From: Aquificota bacterium
GTDB taxonomy: Bacteria; Aquificota; Aquificia; Aquificales; Aquificaceae
NCBI GenBank assembly: GCA_013153495.1
Contig: JAADEH010000012.1
Location: forward strand, 372,001 to 436,000
Direction of reading: 5' to 3'
DNA: 64,000 nucleotides
Position numbers and translations under genes: made by a program. The notes under the pieces are model-generated. The model did no database searches, was not told the DNA's origin, and saw only the letters and a program-made list of their open reading frames with translations. The first letter of the stretch is position 1; every line of letters begins with the position of its first letter. Below, piece after piece: positions 37,286-45,193 of this stretch.

Positions 37286-37812
37286 TACAGGACTTTAATA
37301 TAACCAAAACCGTTGGTTTGAAGTCTTCCTATGGTTCCCACTCCCGAGGGAACTATCTTGACGAAGTCGAAGAAGTTTTCGTATTTGAGCTTCAGGCTTC
37401 TTATGGTTATGTCGCAGATGTAAAACTCCACCTCGAACTGGGACAGGTATGAGAGTCTTTCCTGGGCACGCTTGAGGTCTATGTTTTCCTTTTCCCACTT
37501 GGTGCCCTTGTGGGTTTTCATGAAGAACTTTACACCAACACCGTTTGCCACGAGAATGAGCTTAATCCTGAAAGGGTCAAAGTCGTAGGCGGACAGATGA
37601 TTTCTCATGTTGGTGAGCATGGCATGAAACCTGTTCTCCTGGGGGAAGTCGCAGTGATACACCACCGCATCTTCCGTTTCCTTTTCGGGCAGGTCTTCCA
37701 AGTTCAGCTTTGGTAGAGGAGGTTTCTTCTCCTGAGCGAGAGCCTGGACCGACATAACAGGCACGGACACTGCCAACGCCGCTCCCAGCTTAAAAAAGTC
37801 CCTTCTGTCCAT
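37285..37812 (-). CDS. Tat-exported DsrE-family protein
   Basis: Twin-arginine signal MDRRDFFKLGAALAVSVPVMSVQALAQ; VVYHCDFPQENRFHAMLTNMRNHLSAY...KLILVANGVGVKFFM. Confidence 0.85.
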   Translation of the reverse strand: MDRRDFFKLGAALAVSVPVMSVQALAQEKKPPLPKLNLEDLPEKETEDAVVYHCDFPQENRFHAMLTNMRNHLSAYDFDPFRIKLILVANGVGVKFFMKTHKGTKWEKENIDLKRAQERLSYLSQFEVEFYICDITIRSLKLKYENFFDFVKIVPSGVGTIGRLQTNGFGYIKVL

Positions 37813-37926
37813 AACACACCCCCCTGACTTTTATCAAAACTAATTTAATCCGTGGGGGTGTATATTGGTAAAAAAAGAGGTAAAAAAAGGAGGGGGAGGG
37901 GAGGGAGGGCGAGCCTTGGAGGGGCT

Positions 37927-38385
37927 TTAGCAGTTTTCGCAGGAGGCAAACTTCTGCTTTGCCTCTATGGCTTTCTTAGCCATCTCGGGGTCGTATGCCT
38001 TACCCTGCCAGAGCATGGTGTATGCTATTTCTTCGTTTCCGTTTTCGCACAGCTCCAATACTCTTTCAAAGAGCCTCTGGAACTCGGGGCTTTGATGGGA
38101 CTTTTCGTGCTGTTCAAAGGAAGTCCAGAAGGTAACTATGAGGGCTTCTTTATCCTTGAGGGGAGAAACTTCCTTGTCTTCTACCGTAGAACCTTCCTTT
38201 GAAATCATCCCTGCGTTCATGAGAACGAAACCACCGATAAATCCGTCTATGGAGTGGAAGGTTTTGACGTGCTCGCAGAGTTCCGCAACCCTCTCTTCGA
38301 GGTCGTCAACGGTGTATTGGGGCTTTAGAATAACTCTATTTATGGTTACAACTCCGTCCGGAGGAAACTCCTTAATCAGTGCCAT
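37927..38385 (-). CDS. antibiotic biosynthesis monooxygenase (ABM)-like domain protein with C-terminal CENC
   Basis: EALIVTFWTSFEQHEKSHQSPEFQRLFERV; terminal SCENC. Confidence 0.55.
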   Translation of the reverse strand: MALIKEFPPDGVVTINRVILKPQYTVDDLEERVAELCEHVKTFHSIDGFIGGFVLMNAGMISKEGSTVEDKEVSPLKDKEALIVTFWTSFEQHEKSHQSPEFQRLFERVLELCENGNEEIAYTMLWQGKAYDPEMAKKAIEAKQKFASCENC

Positions 38386-38418
38386 GATTCACCTCCTCGT
38401 CCTGAAGTCTATATAAGG

Positions 38419-38436
38419 ATATTCGAATATGCGAAT
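38419..38436. promoter_or_regulatory. operator-like palindrome ATATTCGAATAT / ATTC-N8-GAAT
   Basis: Perfect 12-nt palindrome 38419-38430; ATTC 38421-38424 and GAAT 38433-38436 separated by 8 nt; reverse-strand TTGACA at 38451-38456. Confidence 0.5.
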
Positions 38437-38510
38437 TTTATTATGATATTTGTCAAATAAGGAGAGAAATGATGCCCAGCGGAGCCTTTGGGGCTATAAT
38501 TAAAGACACT

Positions 38511-38972
38511 ATGAAGAGATACGAGGGAGAGCTGAAGGCTGAAGGTTTAAGGTTCGTTATAGTAGCTTCGAGGTTTAACCACCTGCTCGTGGACAGGCTC
38601 GTGGAGGGGGCTATCGACTGCATAATCAGGCACGGAGGTTCCGAGGATAACATTGAGATAGTGAGAGTTCCCGGCTCCTGGGAAATTCCGGTGGCGGTAA
38701 AGAAGTTCCTCGAAAGGGAAGATGTAGATGCGGTTATTGCCCTCGGAGTTCTCATAAGGGGAAGCACTCCCCACTTTGATTACATAGCTTCGGAGGTGTC
38801 CAAGGGAATAGCTAACATATCGATAGACTTAGGCAAGCCTGTGTCTTTCGGGATAATCACCGCAGATACGCTGGAGCAGGCAATAGAGAGAGCGGGCACC
38901 AAGATGGGCAACAAAGGCTGGGAAGCGGCTCTATCTGCCATAGAGATGGCAAACCTGATGAAGAAGATATAA
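38511..38972 (+). CDS. ribH: 6,7-dimethyl-8-ribityllumazine synthase
   Basis: [43 protein letters not shown]...[12 protein letters not shown]...[21 protein letters not shown]; upstream ATG at 38469 also possible. Confidence 0.97.
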   Translation: MKRYEGELKAEGLRFVIVASRFNHLLVDRLVEGAIDCIIRHGGSEDNIEIVRVPGSWEIPVAVKKFLEREDVDAVIALGVLIRGSTPHFDYIASEVSKGIANISIDLGKPVSFGIITADTLEQAIERAGTKMGNKGWEAALSAIEMANLMKKI

Positions 38973-38975
38973 CCT

Positions 38976-39404
38976 ATGCGGTTCCGCAAGAAAGCTCGTG
39001 AGCACAGTCTGATAGTTCTATACAGGTGGGACATTAGGGGGGACTCTATCGACAAGGTTTTCGATGAGGTGGTCGAGGAGAAAAGGATAAAGAAGAAGGA
39101 CGTGTATGAATACATGAAAAAGCTCGTGGAGACGGTAAAGGAAAGACTTACGGAGATAGACTCCTTAATATCCGAATACTCGGAGGACTGGAGCTTCGAC
39201 AGGATAGGTTACATAGAGAGGAACTTACTGAGGCTCGGCGTTGCGGAGCTTCTATACGGAAACCCTCCCGACCCAGGAAGGGCTTTCAACGATTACATAG
39301 ACCTTGCCAGAAAGTATGCGGACCGCAAGGCAGCGAAGTTCGTAAACGGCGTTCTTTCAAAGATATACAAAGATAAGAAGGCTACTTCTTCAGCGAAAAG
39401 ATAA
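38976..39404 (+). CDS. nusB: transcription antitermination factor NusB
   Basis: RFRKKAREHSLIVLYRWDIRGDSI...RIGYIERNLLRLGVAELLYGNPPDPGRAFNDYIDLARKYADRKAAKFVNGVLSKI. Confidence 0.95.
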   Translation: MRFRKKAREHSLIVLYRWDIRGDSIDKVFDEVVEEKRIKKKDVYEYMKKLVETVKERLTEIDSLISEYSEDWSFDRIGYIERNLLRLGVAELLYGNPPDPGRAFNDYIDLARKYADRKAAKFVNGVLSKIYKDKKATSSAKR

Positions 39405-39606
39405 GGTTCAGGATCAAAGTAAGCAGAATGCTTAAAAGCAGTGAGGTTACTATGGGGAAGTAGAAAACGAAGTTGTCCCTCTTTATGACTATGTCTCCGG
39501 GGAGCTTGCCTATCCCTAAGGGGAGCTTTTCGAAGAACATGAGCAACAAACCTACCACCACCAAGATTACTCCGAAGAGAATGAGGAGCTTTCCCGCTTC
39601 CGACAT
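39382..39606 (-). CDS. DUF2905-family small membrane protein
   Basis: GKLLILFGVILVVVGLLLMFFEKLPLGIGKLPGDIVIKRDNFVFYFPIVTSLLLSILL. Confidence 0.85.
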   Translation of the reverse strand: MSEAGKLLILFGVILVVVGLLLMFFEKLPLGIGKLPGDIVIKRDNFVFYFPIVTSLLLSILLTLILNLIFSLKK

Positions 39607-39608
39607 AC

Positions 39609-40853
39609 TTATAGTTTACAACGCTCCCGAATAAGTTTGTTGAAGGCTTCACCTCTATCTATGTAGTTTGAGAACATGTCGAAGGAGGAGCATCCCGGTG
39701 AGAAGAGGATAAAGTCCCCGGGCTGGGCGTATTTTAGGGCGAGGCTTACCGCTTCTTCCAAAGAGTCTAAGGTTTTTATGTTTGAACCACCGCCGAAGGC
39801 GGTCTTTATAAAATTCTTGGTTTCTCCTATGAGAAGTGCCGTTTTTACTTTTCTTTCGAACAGTTCCCTCAGCGGTGAGAAGTCCGCACCTTTGTTTTTG
39901 CCTCCCGCTATGAGGATGACCGAGTTGTCGGGGAAGCTTTCGAGTGCGGCTCTCAGGGAGTTGGGTGTGGTGGACTTGGAGTCGTTGTATATTTCCACTC
40001 CCCTGAAGCGGGCTACGAGTTCCATTCGGTAAGGCAGTCCTTTGAAGTTTCTGAGGGTTTCCCTTATTTTTGAGGGTGGGACACCGAAGGAGTAGGCTAT
40101 AATCGAGGCTACCGCAGAGTTTATGAGGTTGTGCCTTCCCCGAAGGGGTATGTCTTCTCTGCTGAAGAGTTTCTCCCCTTCAAACAGGACTTCCTCTCCG
40201 ATTGTGAGGTTTACTCCGGGGATTACCTTTTTGGCAGGCGTGGGCGTGCTGAGAACTTCTTTCTGGGTGCTTCCTGCAACGAAGAGGTCTTCCTCTTGCT
40301 GACGGGAGAATATGTTGTGCTTGCTTTTGAGGTAGTCTTCTAAGGTGGGGTGCCAGTCGAGGTGGTCCACGGAAAAGTTGAGGAAAGCTCCCGCTTTCGG
40401 TCTGAAGGTGGAGAGGGTCTTTCCCTGAAAGGAGGAGACTTCGATTACAGCAATTCCCTTTGAGTTTTTGAGGACAACTTCCGAGAGGGGTGTTCCTATG
40501 TTTCCCGCTTCGTAAACGTTATCGAGGTGTGAGGATAGCATCAGGTAGGCAAGCCGTGTGGTGGTGGATTTTCCGTCGGTGCCTGTTATGGCTACTGCTT
40601 CCCCCTCAAAGAACCGGTAGGCAAGTTCAAGCTCACCTACAACCTCTATGTCCCTCTTGAGGGCTTCCTTCCACAGGGGATGGGAGGGAGGTATCCCGGG
40701 GGATAAAACTAAGGTGTCAACCTCTTGTAGAAACTCCTCCCACCTGTCTCCCTTTGCATCGTCTCCCGATAGAACTTTGTATCCTTTGCTTTTAAGGAGC
40801 TTTACAGCGGACTGTCCGCTCTTCCCCAATCCCCAGACGAGGTAGGTTTTCAT
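39609..40853 (-). CDS. murD: UDP-N-acetylmuramoylalanine--D-glutamate ligase
   Basis: GLGKSGQSAVKLL, AITGTDGKSTTTRL, GNIGTPLSEVV, FLNFSVDHLDWHPTLEDYLKSKHNIF, YNDSKSTTPNSLRAAL, ILIAGGKNKGADFS. Confidence 0.96.
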   Translation of the reverse strand: MKTYLVWGLGKSGQSAVKLLKSKGYKVLSGDDAKGDRWEEFLQEVDTLVLSPGIPPSHPLWKEALKRDIEVVGELELAYRFFEGEAVAITGTDGKSTTTRLAYLMLSSHLDNVYEAGNIGTPLSEVVLKNSKGIAVIEVSSFQGKTLSTFRPKAGAFLNFSVDHLDWHPTLEDYLKSKHNIFSRQQEEDLFVAGSTQKEVLSTPTPAKKVIPGVNLTIGEEVLFEGEKLFSREDIPLRGRHNLINSAVASIIAYSFGVPPSKIRETLRNFKGLPYRMELVARFRGVEIYNDSKSTTPNSLRAALESFPDNSVILIAGGKNKGADFSPLRELFERKVKTALLIGETKNFIKTAFGGGSNIKTLDSLEEAVSLALKYAQPGDFILFSPGCSSFDMFSNYIDRGEAFNKLIRERCKL

Positions 40854-41299
40854 GGTGAGAAAAAGGCGACGGGCGGATTTGATGCAGTCAATTCGTTTAA
40901 ATAAGCTGTGTATGATTCACTGAGCAAAAAAGGCTCTATCATCTTTACAGCCTCTTCCCTTTTAAGCTCTCCGCTCGCGAAACCCATAGCTATATCATAC
41001 AGAACATCGTCGGGAATCTTAGAAGTGTCATAACCGTCTATTTCCAGAAATTCAAGGAGTGCAAGAACTCCCACCCTCTTGTTGCCGTCAACGAAGGGGT
41101 GATTTTTGATTATAGCTTCGCATAAAACAATAGCCTTAACTAAAACCCCTTCGTATAAGTCTAATCCGCTGAATGAAGCTTTGGGTTTATCAACCGCACT
41201 CTCTAATAGAGATATGTCTCTTAAACCTATCCTGCCTCCAAGCTTTTTAAAAATACTCACATATAGGGCGAGGACATCATTTACCGACAAGTATCTCAT
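40850..41299 (-). CDS. Fic/Doc-family toxin (death-on-curing type)
   Basis: AIIKNHPFVDGNKRVGVLALLEFLEIDGY: HxFxDGNKR Doc motif; SVNDVLALY N-terminus. Confidence 0.92.
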   Translation of the reverse strand: MRYLSVNDVLALYVSIFKKLGGRIGLRDISLLESAVDKPKASFSGLDLYEGVLVKAIVLCEAIIKNHPFVDGNKRVGVLALLEFLEIDGYDTSKIPDDVLYDIAMGFASGELKREEAVKMIEPFLLSESYTAYLNELTASNPPVAFFSP

Positions 41300-41466
41300 C
41301 TCAGCTTTTTAAGTAGAGATATTCTTTGATTAACGAGCTTGTCCGCACGCTTTAATTGGGCATTGCTGACATAATAATTTTGCTTAAGTAGTCTCTCAAG
41401 TTCCTGCGGAGTCTTAGCAACTTCAAAAATAGTTTTTAAGTCAATCTTTGAAGCCTTTACCTTCAT
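41296..41466 (-). CDS. candidate antitoxin partner of the Doc toxin (56 aa, below the ORF-track cutoff)
   Basis: Reverse-strand translation MKVKASKIDLKTIFEVAKTPQELERLLKQNYYVSNAQLKRADKLVNQRISLLKKLR*; ATGA overlap with the toxin start. Confidence 0.75.
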   Translation of the reverse strand: MKVKASKIDLKTIFEVAKTPQELERLLKQNYYVSNAQLKRADKLVNQRISLLKKLR

Positions 41467-41488
41467 GTTACTACCCTTATTCGTTTCA

Positions 41489-41563
41489 TGGAGGCGACGG
41501 GCGGATTCGAACCGCCGTAGAAGGGATTTGCAGTCCCTCGCCTAGCCGCTCGGCCACGTCGCC
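41489..41563 (-). tRNA. tRNA-Cys (GCA)
   Basis: Reverse complement GGCGACGTGGCCGAGCGGCTAGGCGAGGGACTGCAAATCCCTTCTACGGCGGTTCGAATCCGCCCGTCGCCTCCA; CCA encoded. Confidence 0.95.
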
Positions 41564-41609
41564 TTGTTAATTAAGAGTATAACAATCTTCCACCGGTGTG
41601 CAAGTCAAG

Positions 41610-41681
41610 AGCGGGCGACGGGACTCGAACCCGCGACCTCCTGCTTGGGAAGCAGGCGTTCTACCGCTGAACTACGCCCGC
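41610..41681 (-). tRNA. tRNA-Gly (CCC)
   Basis: Reverse complement GCGGGCGTAGTTCAGCGGTAGAACGCCTGCTTCCCAAGCAGGAGGTCGCGGGTTCGAGTCCCGTCGCCCGCT; loop TTCCCAA. Confidence 0.94.
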
Positions 41682-41710
41682 TCGTAATTAATTATAGGAT
41701 AATATTCCCC

Positions 41711-42628
41711 ATGAGAATTCTAATCACCGGCGGAGCCGGTTTTATAGGCTCTAATATAGCCTTCGCTATTCAGGATAAGTATCCCGACGCTAAGGTTTAT
41801 GTGCTGGACAACTTCTCCTCGGGGCACTTTAAAAACCTCATAGGTTTCAGGGGAGAGGTAATAACGGGAGACATAAAGGATAAAAGCCTGTGGGAATACT
41901 TGAGAAAACACTTTTCCTTCGATGTCGTGTTTCACAAGGCGGCAATAACCGACACGACGGTTATGGACCAAAAACTCATGATGGAGACCAATGCGGATAG
42001 CTTCAGGTATCTGCTCGACGCAGCTCTGGATTGGGGCGCTAAGGTGATTTATGCCTCCTCCGCAGGTGTTTACGGAAATACTCCCGCTCCCATGAGGGAA
42101 GACAGGGGACTTGAGCCGGAGAATATTTACGGCTTTTCCAAGCTTATGATGGACCACATAGCTCTCGATTACATGAAGAGACATCCCGACATGCGGATTG
42201 TAGGTTTCAGATACTTCAACGTTTATGGTCCGAGGGAGTCCTTTAAAGGAAAGACGGCGAGCATGATTTACCAGCTTGCGGTTAAGATGATGAGGGGAGA
42301 AAAACCGAGAATTTTCAAGTGGGGAGAGCAGAAGAGGGACTTCGTTTACATAAAAGATGTGGTCAGGGCAAACCTTTTGGCTCTTGAAAAGGACGTTAGC
42401 GGGATATTTAACATAGCAACGGGCGAAGCCCGTTCTTTTAACGAAATAATAGAAATACTGAACAGGGAACTCGGGACTAACTTAGAGACCGAATACTTCG
42501 ACTGTCCCTACGACTTCTATCAGGAGTTCACCCAGGCGGACATAGGCAGAGCAAGGGAAGTCTTGGGATACGAACCCGAATACAGCCTTGAGGAAGGCAT
42601 AAGGGATTACTTGAAGTTTATCAGGTAG
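41711..42628 (+). CDS. hldD: ADP-L-glycero-D-manno-heptose-6-epimerase-like NAD-dependent epimerase
   Basis: MRILITGGAGFIGSNIAFAIQ...VLDNFSSGHFKNL...FHKAAITDTTVMDQKLMMETN...YASSAGVYG...YGFSKLMMD. Confidence 0.82.
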   Translation: MRILITGGAGFIGSNIAFAIQDKYPDAKVYVLDNFSSGHFKNLIGFRGEVITGDIKDKSLWEYLRKHFSFDVVFHKAAITDTTVMDQKLMMETNADSFRYLLDAALDWGAKVIYASSAGVYGNTPAPMREDRGLEPENIYGFSKLMMDHIALDYMKRHPDMRIVGFRYFNVYGPRESFKGKTASMIYQLAVKMMRGEKPRIFKWGEQKRDFVYIKDVVRANLLALEKDVSGIFNIATGEARSFNEIIEILNRELGTNLETEYFDCPYDFYQEFTQADIGRAREVLGYEPEYSLEEGIRDYLKFIR

Positions 42629-42983
42629 CTCTTGCTTTAAGCTCCACCTTACCCAAATCTTCCACACCCGAAATCCTAAAACGCTCACCTTCGTCGGGAA
42701 AGTCCACGAGTATGTCTATGTCTGTTAACCTCCTCTGACCTCTTGCACTTTCGAAAAACTCTTGAGCCTGTTCTTCCTGTCCGAGAGCGAGGTTTACAAG
42801 TCCCAACAGCAGGTTCCTCTCGAAGCAGTCTTCCGCTATCAAAAGCCACTTGGTAGCCTCGAGGTATTTGAACTCCGTTATGTATCTCATACCCGTATAT
42901 AGGGGACTTCTTAGCTCCTTAAAGTCGGACTTCTTCAGCCTTTTGCCCTCTTTCAGAAGCAGTATCCTGAACTTGAGCCTCAT
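42621..42983 (-). CDS. hypothetical protein
   Basis: 120 aa ORF, start overlaps the 3' end of the selU-like gene by about 65 nt. Confidence 0.5.
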   Translation of the reverse strand: MRLKFRILLLKEGKRLKKSDFKELRSPLYTGMRYITEFKYLEATKWLLIAEDCFERNLLLGLVNLALGQEEQAQEFFESARGQRRLTDIDILVDFPDEGERFRISGVEDLGKVELKARAT

Positions 42984-44007
42984 TTAAAACCCTCTGATAG
43001 AAACTCTTAAGCTCTTGAACGCACCTTTCCAGGTCGTCGCAGTTGAATTCCGCAACGGGAGTTCCGAACTGCCTGTATCTTTTATCGTAGTATTCTTCTA
43101 TAAGAAAACGGACCGCAGAGCGGTAATTTTTGTTTTCAATAAGCTCTTTAACGGTTCCATACTTTTGAGGTCCTAAATACTTCCTTATCTTCTCAACCGC
43201 TCTCAGAGCTTCCTCCTCCCAGCCCGGCATTGCGGTGTAGTCTTCGAGTATGTTCTCCACCCTCCTTTCAATACTTGCGGTAATTTCAACGTAAACCCCT
43301 TCCTCCTTCTTTTTCCAGAAAGGCTCGGGAATGTAAACGTTTCCTATCCTTCTGCTTTCGTCTTCTATGAAAATCACACCATCTCCCAATTTCCTGAGTT
43401 TCTCATACAGTAGTGCGTCAAACATCTTCTGAGAGACCTGTTCCCTTATTCCCACGCTCCCGAAGACGGAACCCCTGTCCTTGGCTAAGCCCTCAAGGTC
43501 TATAACGGGCAAACCTTCCTCTCTGAGAGCTTTCAGGAGTTTCGTCTTTCCCACACCTGTTTTTCCGGTAAGGACTATAAACCTTATACCTTCGAGAAGT
43601 CTTTCCATGTCCTTGAGTATGAACTGCCTGTAGGCTCTATATCCGCCCCTGAGACGGAAAAGGTTAAGTCCCATACGGGACATGGCTTCGCACATTCCTT
43701 GACTGCGCATACCCCCCCGCCAGCAGTAAACTATGACGTTCTCATACTTTTCCTTCAAAGCTTTAAATTGTTTATAGAACTCTTCGAGTTTTTCCACCGC
43801 TATGCTTTCACCCACTCTCTTGGCTTCCTCCACACCTTTCGTCCTGTATATGTGTCCTATGAGCTTCTTTTCGTCGTTTTCGAAGAGGGGAATGTTGACC
43901 GCACCAGGTATGTGGAACTCTTCAAACTCCTGGGGACTTCTTATGTCCACGAGAACTTTTTTGTCAAAGTTGTAAATCTCCTCAGCGTCTATGTCGATAT
44001 AACCCAT
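42919..44007 (-). CDS. tRNA 2-selenouridine synthase family protein
   Basis: Rhodanese domain DIRSPQEFEEFHIPGAVNIPLFEN...VYCWRGGMRSQG; P-loop LTGKTGVGKTKLL; FIEDESRRIGNV. Confidence 0.93.
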   Translation of the reverse strand: MGYIDIDAEEIYNFDKKVLVDIRSPQEFEEFHIPGAVNIPLFENDEKKLIGHIYRTKGVEEAKRVGESIAVEKLEEFYKQFKALKEKYENVIVYCWRGGMRSQGMCEAMSRMGLNLFRLRGGYRAYRQFILKDMERLLEGIRFIVLTGKTGVGKTKLLKALREEGLPVIDLEGLAKDRGSVFGSVGIREQVSQKMFDALLYEKLRKLGDGVIFIEDESRRIGNVYIPEPFWKKKEEGVYVEITASIERRVENILEDYTAMPGWEEEALRAVEKIRKYLGPQKYGTVKELIENKNYRSAVRFLIEEYYDKRYRQFGTPVAEFNCDDLERCVQELKSFYQRVLNEAQVQDTASERGQKAEEVRL

Positions 44008-44019
44008 AAGATTAATAAT

Positions 44020-44460
44020 ATGACCTCCGTTGTGGAAAACCCCATAGTAGTTTTCGAAAAGGGCATATACAGACCAGAGCCTACCCGCTTCTGGATACTG
44101 GATAAGGAGCTGAGAGGTGCGGTATCCAAGTTAGAGTCGGAAGGCTACATAAAGAAGCTGAGCGAGGAGATAACAGCGGACCCTGAGCTTTTCGATTTCA
44201 TGGTGAGCCTTCACGAAAAGGAGATTAAAAAGAGGGAAGAGATTTTGAAGAGAGACTTTCCGCAAATTTACGAGGGCACGGGCAAGTGGGACATAGTTTG
44301 CAAAAAGGTTCTGCTCAACCCCGATGTGGGGATAGGGGGCATAAGGAACTTCAGGAATAAGCCCTTTAAGGTGAGATGTCTTCACCTGTGGACCGCATAT
44401 CACTTGGGAGACGAGGACTTTAAAAATCCCATAGGGGAGTTCGTCCTTTCTAAGATTTGA
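44020..44460 (+). CDS. DUF501-family protein
   Basis: TRFWILDKELRGAVSKLESEGYIKKLSEEITADPELFDFMVSLHEKEIKKREEIL...GIGGIRNFRNKPFKVRCLHLWTAYHLGD. Confidence 0.7.
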   Translation: MTSVVENPIVVFEKGIYRPEPTRFWILDKELRGAVSKLESEGYIKKLSEEITADPELFDFMVSLHEKEIKKREEILKRDFPQIYEGTGKWDIVCKKVLLNPDVGIGGIRNFRNKPFKVRCLHLWTAYHLGDEDFKNPIGEFVLSKI

Positions 44461-45193
44461 GCTTTCTGCAGAAGAGCAGGTATGCGGTATGTCCCACCAT
44501 AGTGTCTTCAGGTCTAAAGCGCTCGGGAACTGTTTTGTAGTGCCTCGTGAGTATCTCTAAAACTTCCACACCTCCGAACCTACCTTCGAGAGCCTTGAGC
44601 AAGTCTATCACCTGATTTGTTGTAGGGAGCAAAAAGCCCACAGGTGCACCGTCCTTTAGAGTGAGGTGTAGTTTGCCTATGTAAGGCACAGGCTCCCTAA
44701 CGTCAACGAAACCCGCATCGAAAAATCCCTCCTCCACCTGAGCCTCCATGAAGTCCTCCCTGTGGAAGCGGACATTATCCCCGAGACCGAACTTCTTAAA
44801 GTTTTTTGTTGCGGTTTTGTAAAACCTCTCCACCGCCTCGTAGGTATAGACCTCTCCCGCCAGCTGAGAGAGAACCGCACACAGAGCACCGCTCCCCGTT
44901 CCGAACTCTAAAACCCTCTTGCTCTTATCGAGACCGAGCTTGAAGGCTATGTAAAAGGAATCTTTGGGATAGATTATTTGAGTTTGTCTTTCAAATCCTA
45001 AAACTATTATCTCCTCGAGGGTAGGCTTATACACCTCGAAGTTGCCTATGCGGACTCCAGAAGGTTTACCTATAACCTCCGAAAACTTGAGAACGTCCTT
45101 CTTTACGTTTATAGAAGCCTTGGGCTGGAGCTTTCTCAGATACCTCTTCTCTCCGTATCTTATGAGTATCCAGTCCCCTTCCTGAAACATCAA
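44450..45193 (-). CDS. tRNA (adenine-N1)-methyltransferase, TrmI-like
   Basis: QIIYPKDSFYIAFKLGLDKSKRVLEFGTGSGALCAVLSQLAGEVYTYEAVERF...DAGFVDVREP. Confidence 0.88.
   Translation of the reverse strand: MMFQEGDWILIRYGEKRYLRKLQPKASINVKKDVLKFSEVIGKPSGVRIGNFEVYKPTLEEIIVLGFERQTQIIYPKDSFYIAFKLGLDKSKRVLEFGTGSGALCAVLSQLAGEVYTYEAVERFYKTATKNFKKFGLGDNVRFHREDFMEAQVEEGFFDAGFVDVREPVPYIGKLHLTLKDGAPVGFLLPTTNQVIDLLKALEGRFGGVEVLEILTRHYKTVPERFRPEDTMVGHTAYLLFCRKLKS

Noticed and set aside
39784-39803. Hairpin ACCGCC-GAA-GGCGGT as a regulatory element
   Set aside because: Internal to murD coding sequence, explained by codon use in a GC-rich stretch, with no T tract.
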